Part shown: positions 1 to 11,095 of the stretch, in pieces
Position numbering within the stretch: position 1 is the first letter of the stretch
Layout: the number at the start of each line of letters is the position of its first letter
Assembly (NCBI GenBank): GCA_016617855.1
Contig: JAECUM010005008.1
Location: forward strand, 62,001 to 126,000
Origin: Megalonaias nervosa
Taxonomy: Eukaryota; Mollusca; Bivalvia; Unionida; Unionidae
DNA length: 64,000 bases
Reading direction: 5' to 3'
The notes under the pieces: model-generated
What the model saw: the letters and a program-made list of their open reading frames with translations, nothing else
Database searches by the model: none
What the model was told of the DNA's origin: nothing
Made by a program: the position numbers and the translations under genes

Positions 1-622
1 TTGTAAATAAACAAGGCTCATCAGATCATTCTAGAAAGTTATTTTCCATTAGATAATGGTTGTTTTTAGAAAATGCTAATTGTGACCTGAGGTCAAACAG
101 AGAATTATATTATCTTGTGACTGTGAGGATTTTACCAGTCGTGATTTAGCATCTAGCACTTTAAGTTGTATAACGTTGTGACCAGTTTAGGCTGAATTTT
201 ATTTTCTTCATATTATTGAATTCAAGTGATTATTTGCTCTGGAAATACAAAAGTGCTCTGAACAAATTATTGGATAAAACATTAACTGGAATTTATACTG
301 AATTCAAACCTGGAATACTATTTATGTGATTCAACAAGAGACTGTTGACACATCAGTACTTCCTGGCTATAACAGACACGTCATCGCCTTCAGTTTTGCA
401 TCTCTTGGGGACTTGAACTGAGTTTCATTCAGAACTTTGTATTACTAGGACTTGTGTCTTTAATTCTTGGGTTAGTTTTGGATTTAATTCGCAATACCGA
501 AAGTTCTTTTTTTCTCATTTTTGACTTTGTATTCTAGGGAAATAAATTATCTGTTAAATTTTACAAAGCTTGTTGTCTTCACTCTTTACTGTTACTTATT
601 TTAAGAGCATAGACTCGTAACA
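1..622 (+). repeat. 5' LTR (3' two thirds) of the Gmr1-like element
   Basis: Positions 1-622 align with 5664-6290, for example the shared stretch around 75-110 and 5725-5760. The LTR ends in GTAACA at 617-622, directly before the primer binding site. Roughly 300 bases of its left part lie outside the window. A polyadenylation-like AATAAA occurs near 540, as in the other copies. Confidence 0.85.
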
Positions 623-628
623 GAAAAT

Positions 629-646
629 TGGGCGCTCGTCCTTGAG
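629..646 (+). other. Primer binding site, tRNA-Pro-like
   Basis: Six bases after the LTR end is TGGGCGCTCGTCC, matching the retroviral tRNA-Pro primer site TGGGGGCTCGTCC at 12 of 13 positions. Its location immediately inside the LTR is as expected for a minus-strand primer site. Confidence 0.6.
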
Positions 647-778
647 ATACGAATTTTGCTAAAATATTTCAGAAAACTATGTTTTTGAAATTTAAATTCC
701 CTAGTTTCGTAATTTTTAAAATCCCAAATATTATTTCAAATTTTTGAAATCTTTAGTGAAATCAGCAAGCTTTTTACA

Positions 779-2106
779 ATGTCATCAAAAATGGAGATCT
801 TTATTTTAAATCCCACCCATGAGCAGTTAGACTGTTTGAAAAAAAGATGAATTGCTTCAGCTTGCCAGAAAATATGATCTTTCTGAGGCAAAAACTTCTT
901 TAACGAAACAAGAAATAAAAAATATTTTGGTCCAATATTTGGTGGAAAAGAATGTTTTGGATAAAAGTGCTTTGGTTTTGATTAATAAGTCTGTATCAGA
1001 CACCAACATAAAAGTAAAGGAATTAAAATTAAAATACAAGATGGAATTAGAGTTAAGAAAGCTTGAACTTCAGAAAGATAAAAAGGAAAGACAAATGCAA
1101 ATGCAACTGGAGAAAGACGAGAAACAAATGCAATTAGATAAGGAGAAAGAGAGAGGAAAATGCTGTTGGAGAAAGAGGAGAGACAGAAACAAATGTAGTT
1201 ACAGAAAGAAGAAAACAAATACTGTTGGAGAAAGAGGAGAGAGAGAAACAAATGCAAATGAAATTGGAGAAAGAGGAGACAGACAAATGCAAATGCAAAA
1301 AGAAAAGGAAGAAAGAGAATTTCAATTTAGATCAAAAGAATTAGTTTCAATGTTACTAAGAATATCAGGTTAGTACCCCCTTTAGAGAAAAAGAAGTAGA
1401 CAAATATTTCCTAATTTTGTCGAAATTGCTGCAATTTCGAAATGGCCAAGAGAGCATTGGACTCTATAATTACAGAGTGTGTTATTTGGCAAAGCCCGAG
1501 TCATCTATGCATCCCTGTCAGTACAGCAAAGTGCTGACTATGATCTGGTTAAGGAATTCATCTTAAAGGGTTATGAGTTAGTCCCTGAGGCTTATAGGCA
1601 AAAATTCAGGAACTATAAAAAAGAACCTGGACAAACTCATCTTGAATTTGCAAGAGAAAAAGATCAGTTTTTTGATAGGTGGTACTTAGCCATGAAAGTT
1701 GATCAAGATTACGAAAATCTCAGACAACTTCCATTACTTGAAGACTTCAAAAACTGTGTACATAGTGATATTTAGACTTATCTTGATGAGCAAAAGGTCG
1801 AAACCTTGGAAAATGCTGTTCGTACTGCTGACGAGTATTCCTTAGCTCATAAAATTTATTTTGTAGGCAAGTTGTCCACTCAGCAGTCTCCTGGTATTTC
1901 AGACTAATACGAGCCCTTCTAAATTTCAATCTGGCAAATCGTTTAAAAATCAAGCTTCTGATAAGTTTGATCAAAAATCCTTATCTCTTCCTACATGTAC
2001 CTATTGCAAGAAGAAAGGACACGTTATTTCTGATTGCTACAAATTGAAAAATAAGCATCAGAATCAAGACAGACCTATTCCAAATGCTCTTATTACTAAG
2101 AGGTAA
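779..2106 (+). pseudogene. gag: gag polyprotein pseudogene (coiled coil, SCAN-like capsid, CCHC knuckle)
   Basis: Starts at the ATG at 779 with a frameshift near 845. The first part (852-1373) is a charged, Gln/Glu/Lys-rich coiled coil. Residues encoded at 1479-1775 form a SCAN-like capsid segment (VPEAYRQKFRNYKK followed by EFAREKDQFFDRW), cut by a stop at about 1774. A CCHC knuckle (CTYCKKKGHVISDC) lies near 1999-2040. SCAN domains are known to derive from Gmr1-like gag, which agrees with the pol order of this element. Several stops and at least two frameshifts make it non-functional. Confidence 0.75.
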
Positions 2107-2172
2107 AGGTCACGGTCATGTATTGAAAGCAATACATTTGTTGGGTCTAATAAACCCCAGTCTGATTTTATT

Positions 2173-2487
2173 ATGGAGAATTATCAACCATTCGTGTCGA
2201 AGGGTTCTATATCATTCATGAGTAATTCGGACAATTATATCCCTATTAAAATTTTAAGGGACACAGGAGCTTCTCAGAGACTATTATTATCAGGAACTTT
2301 GCCTTTTTCTGAGAAGTCTTCTTCTAATGAAAGTGTTCTTATTCCAGGAGTAGGGTGCGGCTTTGTTAATGTTCCTCTCCATTCTGTAAATTTGTCATCA
2401 GACTTAGTCTCAGGACCCGTGACAGTCGGAACAGTGTATTCTTTACGCATTCAGGGCATTCATTTATTACTAGGCAATATCTGGTGA
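2173..2487 (+). pseudogene. retropepsin (aspartic protease) domain
   Basis: The 104-residue open segment contains the retropepsin active-site motif DTGAS at about residues 31-35 followed by a typical glycine-rich hydrophobic C-terminal half ending LLLGNIW. It sits after the gag knuckle and before the integrase, as in Gmr1-like pol. It is one domain of a pol polyprotein now split by stops; the frame continues with a stop at about 2487 into a linker region (2495-2970). Confidence 0.7.
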
Positions 2488-2959
2488 TAAGGTTGTGGTT
2501 AATTGGCTTGTAACTCACAAGCCTTGTTTGGATCAGAAAGTGGATCCTATTGAAAAAGAAATCTTTCTTTTATACCCACCTTGTGCAGTTACTAGAGATA
2601 TGGCAAGGAAAGTTCTTGAGAATGATATTAATCAGGAAATTATTCCTTCAGCTGACACATGTATTGGTCAGGCTTTTGATGAGGTCACGTTTACTCCTTG
2701 TTTGGATCAATCAAATGGTATTTATCACAGTGATCCTCTTTAAAATGCTCATTCTCTTTATTCTAATCAGGGTGACAAAAGACAATCACTTGTCGTCGAA
2801 GAGGAAAAAGATCCTGAGATCTCCAGTTTGTTTCAGAACGCCAATAGTGAAACTGAAGCTACAGAAGTACCTGTTTGTTATTTTGTTAAATATGGGGTCC
2901 TTATGAGAAAATGGAGACCACCATATGTACCTGCTGGTGACGAGTGGTCAGTGAATTAT

Positions 2960-3640
2960 AACATTGTAGTTCCAAGATCGTAGAGACAGGACATTCTTAG
3001 TCTGGTCCATGAAACTCCTTTGGTTGGTCATTTAGGGATCAGTAAGACTTATCACAAGATCTTGAAACACGTTTATTGGCCAAAAATCAAAAGTGTTGTT
3101 GGTAAATACGGCAGATCTTGTCATACTTGTCAAATGGTAGGAAAACCCTATCAGAAGATACCTAAGGCTCATCTGAAACCTATTCCTGCATTTGAAGGAC
3201 CATTTAGCAGAATAATGGTAGATTGTTTCTGTCCCTTACCTAAGAACAAGTCAGGTAACCAATACTTGTTAATCATAAGAGGTAATTGATTTGAGGAATA
3301 TTAAAACTAAAACAATAGTAAAAGCTTTGATAAAGTTGTTTACTCAATTTGGCCTTCCCAAATCTGTCCAATCTAATCAAGGGTCAAAGTTCATGTCTGG
3401 AATGTTTCAGCAAGTTATGTACGAATTAGGCATCTAGCAATTCAAGTCTTCTGCCTATCACCCTGAGAGTCAAGGGGCTTTAGGAAGAGTTCATCAAACT
3501 TTGAAAAATATGATTCGGTCATTTGATATTGGGAAAGACTGCAATGAAGGCATTCGTTTACTATTGTTTACTGTTAGGGAATCAGTTCAAGAATCTTTAG
3601 GATTCACAGTTGAAAAGAAAATAAATAATTTAAATTAAAT
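2960..3640 (+). pseudogene. integrase domain, upstream of RT
   Basis: The zinc-binding head is visible from about 3008 to 3140 (H-x-n-H then CHTCQM), followed by the catalytic core start IMVDCFCPLPKNKSGN near 3210-3260. The second acidic position falls in QSNQGSKF (D changed to N) and the Glu region in QGALGRVHQTLK (E changed to G), so the DDE triad is lost. Stops occur at about 3288 and 3436. Its position before RT is diagnostic for the Gmr1-like order. Confidence 0.7.
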
Positions 3641-3929
3641 CATCAATACTCATGGGAGGCGAAAACAAAAACAACTTTACCATATAAATATGTTAAAGGA
3701 GTATGTTGATAGAGATAGCCAGCTTAATCATGCAATAAATTTAGTCGTACTTGTCCCACACAGTGAGTATTAAAGCGATGGAATGCAATCCGACTGTATT
3801 GACTTTGGAATAACAAATCTTCGGACTTCAGAAATTATGAATAATCTGGACCAGAAACTTTCACATTTTCAGCAACAAAAAAGAATGAACTAAAACAGTT
3901 ATTACTTGAAATATGAACACTTATTTCCA

Positions 3930-4770
3930 GATGTCCCTACAAGAATCAACTCTACCATGACTTTGAAATTGTAAAGACCAAACGTGTGAAACAACACTCT
4001 TACAGGATGAACCCTCTTAAACAGGAATGTTTGAAAAACGAAATTCAGTATTTGCTGGAGACTGATTTCATAAAGCCCAGTAAAAGTGACTGGAGTTCAA
4101 CATATATACTTGTTCCGAAACCAGATAATATTTTCCGCATGTGCACTGATTAGAAACGTGACAGTGTGACTAAAACATTGATTTCCATTGCCAAGAATCG
4201 ATAACTGCATTGATAAAATTGGAAATGCAAGGTATGTCACCAAATGTGACCTTCTGAAACGATTTCGGCAAATTCCACTAATGGAAAGGGCAAAGGAAAT
4301 TTCAGCATTGGAGACTCCAGATAGACTTGTCAATATAAAGTGATGCCGTTTGGGATGAAAGGATCGCTTAGTACTTTTCAAGGTTTAATGAATATGATTA
4401 GATCTGATAATTGTAATGCTTACATCGATAATGTCATCAGCGACACCTGCAAAGTTCATTTAGCGACAATTCGGAAATTCTTTGACAGACTCACTGATAC
4501 AAATTTGATAATTAATTTATCTGAAAGTGAGTTTTGCTGTGCTCGTGTAACATTTCTAGGACGTATCGTGGGACATGTACAAGCTAAACCTATAGATACT
4601 TAGATCAAGGCTCTCTCTGAATTCCCTGTGCCTATCATATAAACAACTGATTTTTGGTATGGCTGGATACTATCGGAAATTTTGTTCCAATTTTTCCATA
4701 ATTGCTGAAACCCTGACAAATTTATCGAGCAAGAAAACTACGTTCCATTGGTCTGAAAAATGTCATTAGA
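3930..4770 (+). pseudogene. reverse transcriptase domain
   Basis: Recognisable RT segments: a palm entry around 4050-4150 (LLETDFIKPSKSDWSS), then MPFGMKGSLSTFQGLMN near 4343-4390, and the catalytic YxDD region degenerated to AYIDNVISD near 4421-4445. It continues to FLGRIVG at about 4552. Multiple stops (for example at about 4152, 4602 and 4640) and a frameshift near 4330 inactivate it. It is contiguous with the RNase H downstream. Confidence 0.75.
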
Positions 4771-4778
4771 CTTTTGAT

Positions 4779-5209
4779 ATGTTAAAGGCCATTGTTAATA
4801 GTGCACCAGTTATTTCAGCTCCAAATTTCACTCAATCATTTAAACTGTCTGTTGATGGAAGTGATGTTAGGGTTGGAGCAGTATTGGTTCAAGAAGACAA
4901 AAATGGTGTGGATCATCCAGTGTGCTATTTGTCAAAGAAATTAAATAAGCACCAGAGAAATTATTCCAAAATCGAGAAGGAATGTTTGGCTTTGATATTT
5001 GCATTACAACACTTTGAAGTTTCTATTAGTTCAGCTCCTTCTCCGACTATTGTGTTTAGTTATCACAACCCCTTTACTTTCACTGGCAAGATAAAAAAAA
5101 AAGTCAGAGATTGCCAAGGTGGAGTTTGATGTTACAGGAATATGATATTGACATCAGGCACGTTAAGGGAAAAGACAGTTTAATAGCAGATGCAATTTCG
5201 CGTGTATAG
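4779..5209 (+). pseudogene. RNase H domain, end of pol
   Basis: Starts in LKAIVNSAPVISAPNF and shows the Ty3/gypsy RNase H pattern: SVDGSDVRVGAVLVQ, CYLSKKLNKHQRNYSKIEKECLA, then, after a frameshift near 5100, DIDIRHVKGKDSLIADAISRV ending at TAG 5207-5209. The catalytic DGS is retained. This is the C-terminal domain of the polyprotein; no envelope frame follows before the 3' LTR. Confidence 0.75.
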
Positions 5210-5346
5210 AAATATACTGTTTCATGTACACTTTGTGTCATTCATAAGATTTAATCTTATGCAATTCTTTGTCCACATTTCTATTTGACTAATTGCGAAA
5301 AGAAAGCTTTATTGCGTAAATCTTTCTTTTTCTTTATCAGGGGAAG

Positions 5347-6290
5347 TGTTGTGTATATTTAAGTTCCATTGTTTGTTAGGTATTTTAAAAAAAAAATATT
5401 TCATTACTTGCTATTGTAATGTAACATTTTATTTTTGACTTGGCCTTGTCCAAAATTGATTTCATTTCTGCTTGACCCGAATTTTTTTTTTTTTTTTAAA
5501 TTATTCTATGTAAACAACTAATACATAGCGAAATTATTCTCTATGTGTATGGGGTTAAAATCAGTATTATTATTAATAGAAGCAAATATGTTTATTTTGG
5601 TATAGGTCTAGGTTTTGGAATATCCTTAGTATAATTTACATAATCAAGGTTATTGTTTTTATTTTGTAAACAATAAGTTCATTCTTGAAGGCTATTCTCG
5701 ATTCGGTAATGTGTTTGTTTTAGAAAATGCTAATTGTGACCTGAGGTCAAATAGAGAACTATATAATCTTGTAACTGAGAGGATTTTTTCCGTTGTGCTT
5801 TAAGACCAAGCACTTTTAAGTTGTATTATGTGTTGTGTCCAGTATTTCATTTTTGGGCTAGAAATTTAATTTCTTCAAATTATTGAATTCAAGTGATTAT
5901 TTTCTCTGGATATTCAAAGGTGCTCTGATAAAATTCTTGGATAGAGACATTCACTGGAATTTATAGTGAATACAAACCTGGAATTATTTTACTGTGATTC
6001 AACAAAAGACTGTTAACACATCAACACTCTATAAGCTACCATAGATACATCATCACCTTCAGGTTTTGGATTTATTCTGGACTTCTACTGAATTTTTTTC
6101 AGGGCTTTAAATTATTAGGACTTATGTCTGTAATTCTTTCATTATTTGGGGATTTAATTCGCAATACCTTAAGTTCTTTTTTCTCATTTTCACTTGTATT
6201 CTTGAGAAATAAATTATTTGTTGAATTGTACAAAGCTTGTTGCTTTTCGCTGTTTTCTGTTACTTATTTTAAGAGCATAGACTCATAACG
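5347..6290 (+). repeat. 3' LTR (944 bp) preceded by polypurine tract
   Basis: A polypurine tract AGGGGAAG (about 5338-5346) is followed by TGTTGTG, the LTR start. The end at 6290 reads ATAACG where the family ends in TAACA. Length agrees with the 941-bp solo LTR at 20631. A T-rich stretch at about 5486-5499 and AATAAA near 6210 are visible. Confidence 0.85.
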
Positions 6291-7535
<1,245 letters not shown>

Positions 7536-7539
7536 TGTA

Positions 7540-7735
7540 AGTAGTTGTATGGGCCTCTTGGGACTCATATGGCCTGATCCATGTATTTTAACCTAAAACT
7601 TTATGGCCTCAAACGGGGAATTAACATGTGAGGGTCACTTAGGAATAGGAGAGGCACTTGAGAGCCAAATGGGGAATTGTATTTGTGGGACAGTGGCAAA
7701 TTAACATGGGAATGACACTTGAGGGATAAAATGGT
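7540..7735 (+). repeat. Left inverted end of element A
   Basis: Inverted complement of 9735-9979 with scattered substitutions and one extra internal unit on the right side. Contains short repeats of the type GGCACTTGAG and GGGAATTA(A)CATG that recur within each end. Confidence 0.75.
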
Positions 7736-7894
7736 TGATGGTGTCAAAGGGGTTTATAGGGTCAAAGGGAAGGCTTAAGGGTTTTGAGTTTGAGTTGAAA
7801 ATATAGTCATACACAAGCAAACACACAAACACACAGAGACAAAAACACACATTTTTAGTTAGAGTGAAAGAGCATCTTTTCGAGGCAAGTGTAT

Positions 7895-7910
7895 AGCCCT
7901 GACAAGGGCT
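7895..7910 (-). promoter_or_regulatory. Histone-mRNA-like 3' stem-loop, element A minus-strand gene
   Basis: On the minus strand the sequence is AGCCCTTGTCAGGGCT, a 6-bp stem with a 4-base loop. Eleven bases downstream on that strand is TCGAAAAGAT (about 7873-7884), complementary in type to the U7 snRNA CUCUUUU core. Same arrangement as 47119-47134 in element C. Confidence 0.5.
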
Positions 7911-7914
7911 TCTG

Positions 7915-8500
7915 GGGTTTGTTAACCGAATCGAGTTAACATAAATGACATCACACCGATCTTCTTCTCTTCGTGAAACTTCGTCTATCAACAGGCCCAT
8001 ACATCAACACCCTCTTCAGCCAACTTTGTCTCTCGACATTATATTCTTCTCTTCCACAGACCATTTATCGGAGATTCTGGTAATGATCCACGATGTCTTC
8101 ACATACACGACGTAGTCAGGATTGAACAGCACCCCAGAAATTAAAGTAGGTCCACATCTTCTAGTGAGGACAGGTTAAACCATGGTTCGTTCGTTCGTTA
8201 TTTGGATTATTGTCGTATATTGCCGTTAGACATGCACGACTCGTTAAAATTGTACAATTTTGCCTACTATTTAATTTTTGCGATAAACCGCTACTACGAC
8301 CATGCCCCCAAAGCAAGCCACAGGAAGCAGAGGCTACAAGAACGCTCCCTTCCGTCTTCCTACTTTGAAGGCTGTCACCTTTGGTACATGTTTCGCTAAT
8401 TGCATTTGGTTCCAATCTATGCCCAGTTTCCAATTTTTGCGGGGTGGTCCATAACTTAATGCCAAACATGTGAGAGCCACATCCGGATCGAATATTCATG
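7915..8500 (-). pseudogene. Remnant of the leftmost minus-strand gene of element A
   Basis: Minus-strand reading shows fragments TCPH-stop-KMWTYF, AVQ, RRVC and DHYQ at about 8170-8050. These align with TCSHHKMWTN, AVQ, SHVC and GNYQ of the element C gene at 47149-47463. Several stops and frameshifts are present. Function unknown; homology between the two copies plus the shared histone-like stem-loop downstream is what supports a former gene. Confidence 0.45.
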
Positions 8501-8665
8501 ATTTGAAAATTTTCCTACTGTTCAGTTATATTGTTTTCGTGCACTATGCGTACTTGTATTTTCCAGAAACATTGAACTAATCAGTTTGACTTACAGTAGT
8601 TGTGGAATTTTGTGATCTCCATCGGTGTCGCGACTCTTTTAATATGTTCAGCAGCTTGCCAATCG

Positions 8666-8681
8666 GGACCTTTTCAGGGCC
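8666..8681 (+). promoter_or_regulatory. Histone-mRNA-like 3' stem-loop, element A plus strand
   Basis: GGACCTTTTCAGGGCC: TTTC loop and 6-position stem with one A/G mismatch. It is the counterpart of the 48280-48295 stem-loop of element C, in the same order after the minus-strand one. The downstream purine element is weak here (AAACAAAG near 8692). Confidence 0.4.
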
Positions 8682-9485
8682 AGTTTCCACCTAAACAAAG
8701 CATTCAGTTGTCCGTATGAAAGCCCTAGGTAGGGATTGCTCCCATTATTTACGCCACCCTACAAGAGGTCCAGTTTTGGCCAGTTACCTATAATCGGGCA
8801 GTCCCTAATTGTGGTATGCGCGAATCTCACAAAATCAAGTCCTATGGAGTTGGAAATTGATGTAGATTTGAATTTTGGTCCTAAGCTTACATAGGTGGAA
8901 CGACAACAATTCCATCATCGGCCATAAGTGCCTTTCTTCCTTGTTTTAGTGATGTTAATCGGTTGTTTTAGGGCATTAGTGGCATACGCCAGAGTTTAAA
9001 CTTGTCCTTCTTATTTCCAACCAGTTTAGGTCATTATGCGGAAGTTGTATATAAGCATAATATCCCAGATGTAGCCCTAACAAGGGTTTTCTTTTATTTG
9101 GGCAGACTGTATCTTTTGCTCCGGATATTCTCGTTCACACTGTCTTCCGCACACTTTTATTCGTTGTACTTTTCTTCTGGAAACTGGCGCAGGTCGTGGA
9201 TCTCTGTGAGTTTTTCGGCCAACCATACTAGTAATGATATGGAGTACTGAATGTATGCATCCCAATAGTAGGATTACAGTATATATACTCCAAATTGTCA
9301 CTGGCGGGGTTTGGGCTGCAATATTTTCAGCGACCGCCAGGCAATATACTTAACGGCACTGATAAAATGGGTAGCCTTCTTCTTATCTTCTAGCGCTTCC
9401 TCCAGCCCATTCTCTATCAGTTCTTTTTTGTCCGTGTCGCCTTCGTCTTCCCCTGCTCGCTTTCTTCCTCCTCAGCTATGGATTC

Positions 9486-9749
9486 TCATTCATATTCGCA
9501 GTCATGGTCGGGGGCGATTGGTGGGACTGATTCTACCTCAGTTTGAACTCCTCGTTTGGTAGTTACAATTTGCTGTGGTGTTTTGGTGGCGAGGGGGTGG
9601 ATGAATAGGAAGAATCCAACGTTATGTCGCTTGGTTGGTAACGAGAGTTGAGGATCTGTATCGGGGCTGGATTTACTTGGTTGTGCCATGAGTAGTTTTT
9701 TGCAGCCTTTCGTGCCTCTTTCCACCTCTTCGCGTCTTTCGTCCCTCAA
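9486..9749 (-). pseudogene. Unassigned minus-strand frame near right end of element A
   Basis: An open stretch of 87 codons running inward from the right inverted end, followed downstream by an in-frame stop and then a Glu-rich tail (to about 9400). No recognised domain. A weak stem-loop of the same AGCCCT type lies further downstream on this strand at 9073-9088. Probably the remnant of the right-terminal gene of the parent element. Confidence 0.35.
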
Positions 9750-9979
9750 GTTTCATTCCCATATTAATTTTCCATTGTCCCCCAAGTACAATTCCCTTGT
9801 TAATTTCTTGTTTGGGTCTCAAGTGCCTCTCCCATGTTAATTTCCCATTTGGGTCTCAAGTGCGTCTCCCATTCCCATGTGATCCTCCCATGTTTTAATT
9901 GCCTTTTTGAGGCCATAAACTTTTAGGTCAAAATACATGGATGAGGCCATATGAGTTCGTAGAGGTCCATACAGCTACT
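9735..9979 (-). repeat. Right inverted end of element A
   Basis: Complementary to 7540-7735; contains at least three tandem variants of the unit GGCACTTGAGACCCAAAT, one more than the left end. Ends CTACT then TGTA flank. Confidence 0.75.
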
Positions 9980-10415
9980 TGTATACGGCTCGTCTAACCA
10001 AACGTAAATCAAACTAGGTGACAGTTGTCAGTATAAAATGTTCTATTTATTTGGAAAAACGGTTGCTCTTTCAAATATAATTGTGTTGTTTTTTAAAAAA
10101 ACAAATCTACTTTTAAATGTTACCGGTTATAGAAATGCGCATTTTTAGCGTCTAGAACTATTTTTTACGCGCAACAAATGAAAAATGCATCGCCTGAGTT
10201 AGAATGAACGAATATTATTGCTTCTCCTTTCTCTCTAAAATATTTCCAATAAAATTTAAAAAAACTGTGGACCGGTGGTTCTTCCTCCGCCAGTTATACC
10301 GGCCGCTATGTATAGCCTATCTTGCGCTGAGAAATGGCGTTAAACTCCAAACAACATTAATGATGATCATGATGCATGCGTACTGTTGGGCATCTGGTAA
10401 CGGTGATTTCATTTG

Positions 10416-11095
10416 CTATGTATATTTAGTTTGTATTTTGTGACTGACCTTTGTCATAATTGAGGGTAGGCGTTTGGGCCTACACGACTAATGTCTTTTT
10501 TTGTAAACAACATATTGCATAGCTAATTTTTGTCTATGATTGCAGATTATATATTACGGCTATTATTATTATTTTTCGGTAAACATTTTTACTTGGATTT
10601 TAGGTCAGGCTATTTGTTTCCCCATCGGAAATTCCTGGTCTACCTATGTTTACCTTGTTCTTTATTAAAGCCTTAGTAATATACCTGGTCTTGTTGAAAG
10701 CCTAAAATGTTCTTGTCATGCACTTTTGCCCTCATCCTGGTCCTCTTATTGAGTCTCATATTTGTATAGTAAGGTTGCTTATATTAGAATTAATCATACT
10801 TGTCTTAATATCTGATGTGGAATCAGTGTTTTAGTTGTGTTCAGTTTTAATTTGAGAGGATTTATTTACTTAAATTTTTCATTTGGAACACGACTCGAAT
10901 TCATTCGGAATATTCTATACTTTGGGCTTGTGATAAAACCTTTAGGACTATTAGAGATTTAATTCACAATACTGTGAGTTCTTTCAAACTTTTCACTTTT
11001 CATTCTAAGGAAATAAATTATTTTTTGAATTATACAAACTTCCTGGCTTTTCGCTATTTCTATTACTTGGTTTAAGACCATAAAGTTGTAGCACA
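10416..11095 (+). repeat. Old LTR fragment of the Gmr1-like family
   Basis: Aligns with the 3' LTR at 5347-6290: GTAAACAAC-x-n-CATAGC near 10504 matches 5511-5529, and GATTTAATTCACAATAC near 10957 matches 6152-6168; ends GTAGCACA at 11095 where the family ends GTAACA. A central part is deleted. Boundaries at the left are approximate. Confidence 0.6.

Larger units (their letters stand above)
1..6290 (+). mobile_element. Gmr1-like Ty3/gypsy LTR retrotransposon, decayed, 5' end outside window
   Basis: LTR at both ends (first partial), tRNA-Pro-like primer site, gag with coiled coil, SCAN-like capsid and CCHC knuckle, DTGAS protease, then integrase (zinc-binding head and core) followed by reverse transcriptase and RNase H. 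The pol order protease-integrase-RT-RNase H is that of the Gmr1 group of Ty3/gypsy elements, which have a Ty1/copia-like domain order. Every reading frame carries stops and frameshifts, so this copy cannot be autonomous. The two LTRs are clearly diverged by substitutions and small indels, indicating an old insertion. Confidence 0.85.
7540..9979. mobile_element. Element A: internally deleted Polinton/Maverick-like element
   Basis: Inverted ends of roughly 200-245 bp: 7540-7735 reads inward starting AGTAGTTGTATGG and the complement of 9979 back to about 9735 starts AGTAGCTGTATGG; both continue with the same text about CTCATATGGCCT and CCATGTATTTT. TGTA flanks both sides (7536-7539 and 9980-9983). 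Inside, about 7740-8170 is clearly similar to about 46980-47410 in element C, in the same position relative to the left end and same orientation. Only remnants of genes remain, so this is a non-autonomous deletion derivative of an element C-like family. Confidence 0.7.

Noticed and set aside
9073..9088. A fifth histone-like stem-loop (minus strand, element A)
   Set aside because: The stem has a mismatch and no U7-like purine element follows, so it was only mentioned as weak.
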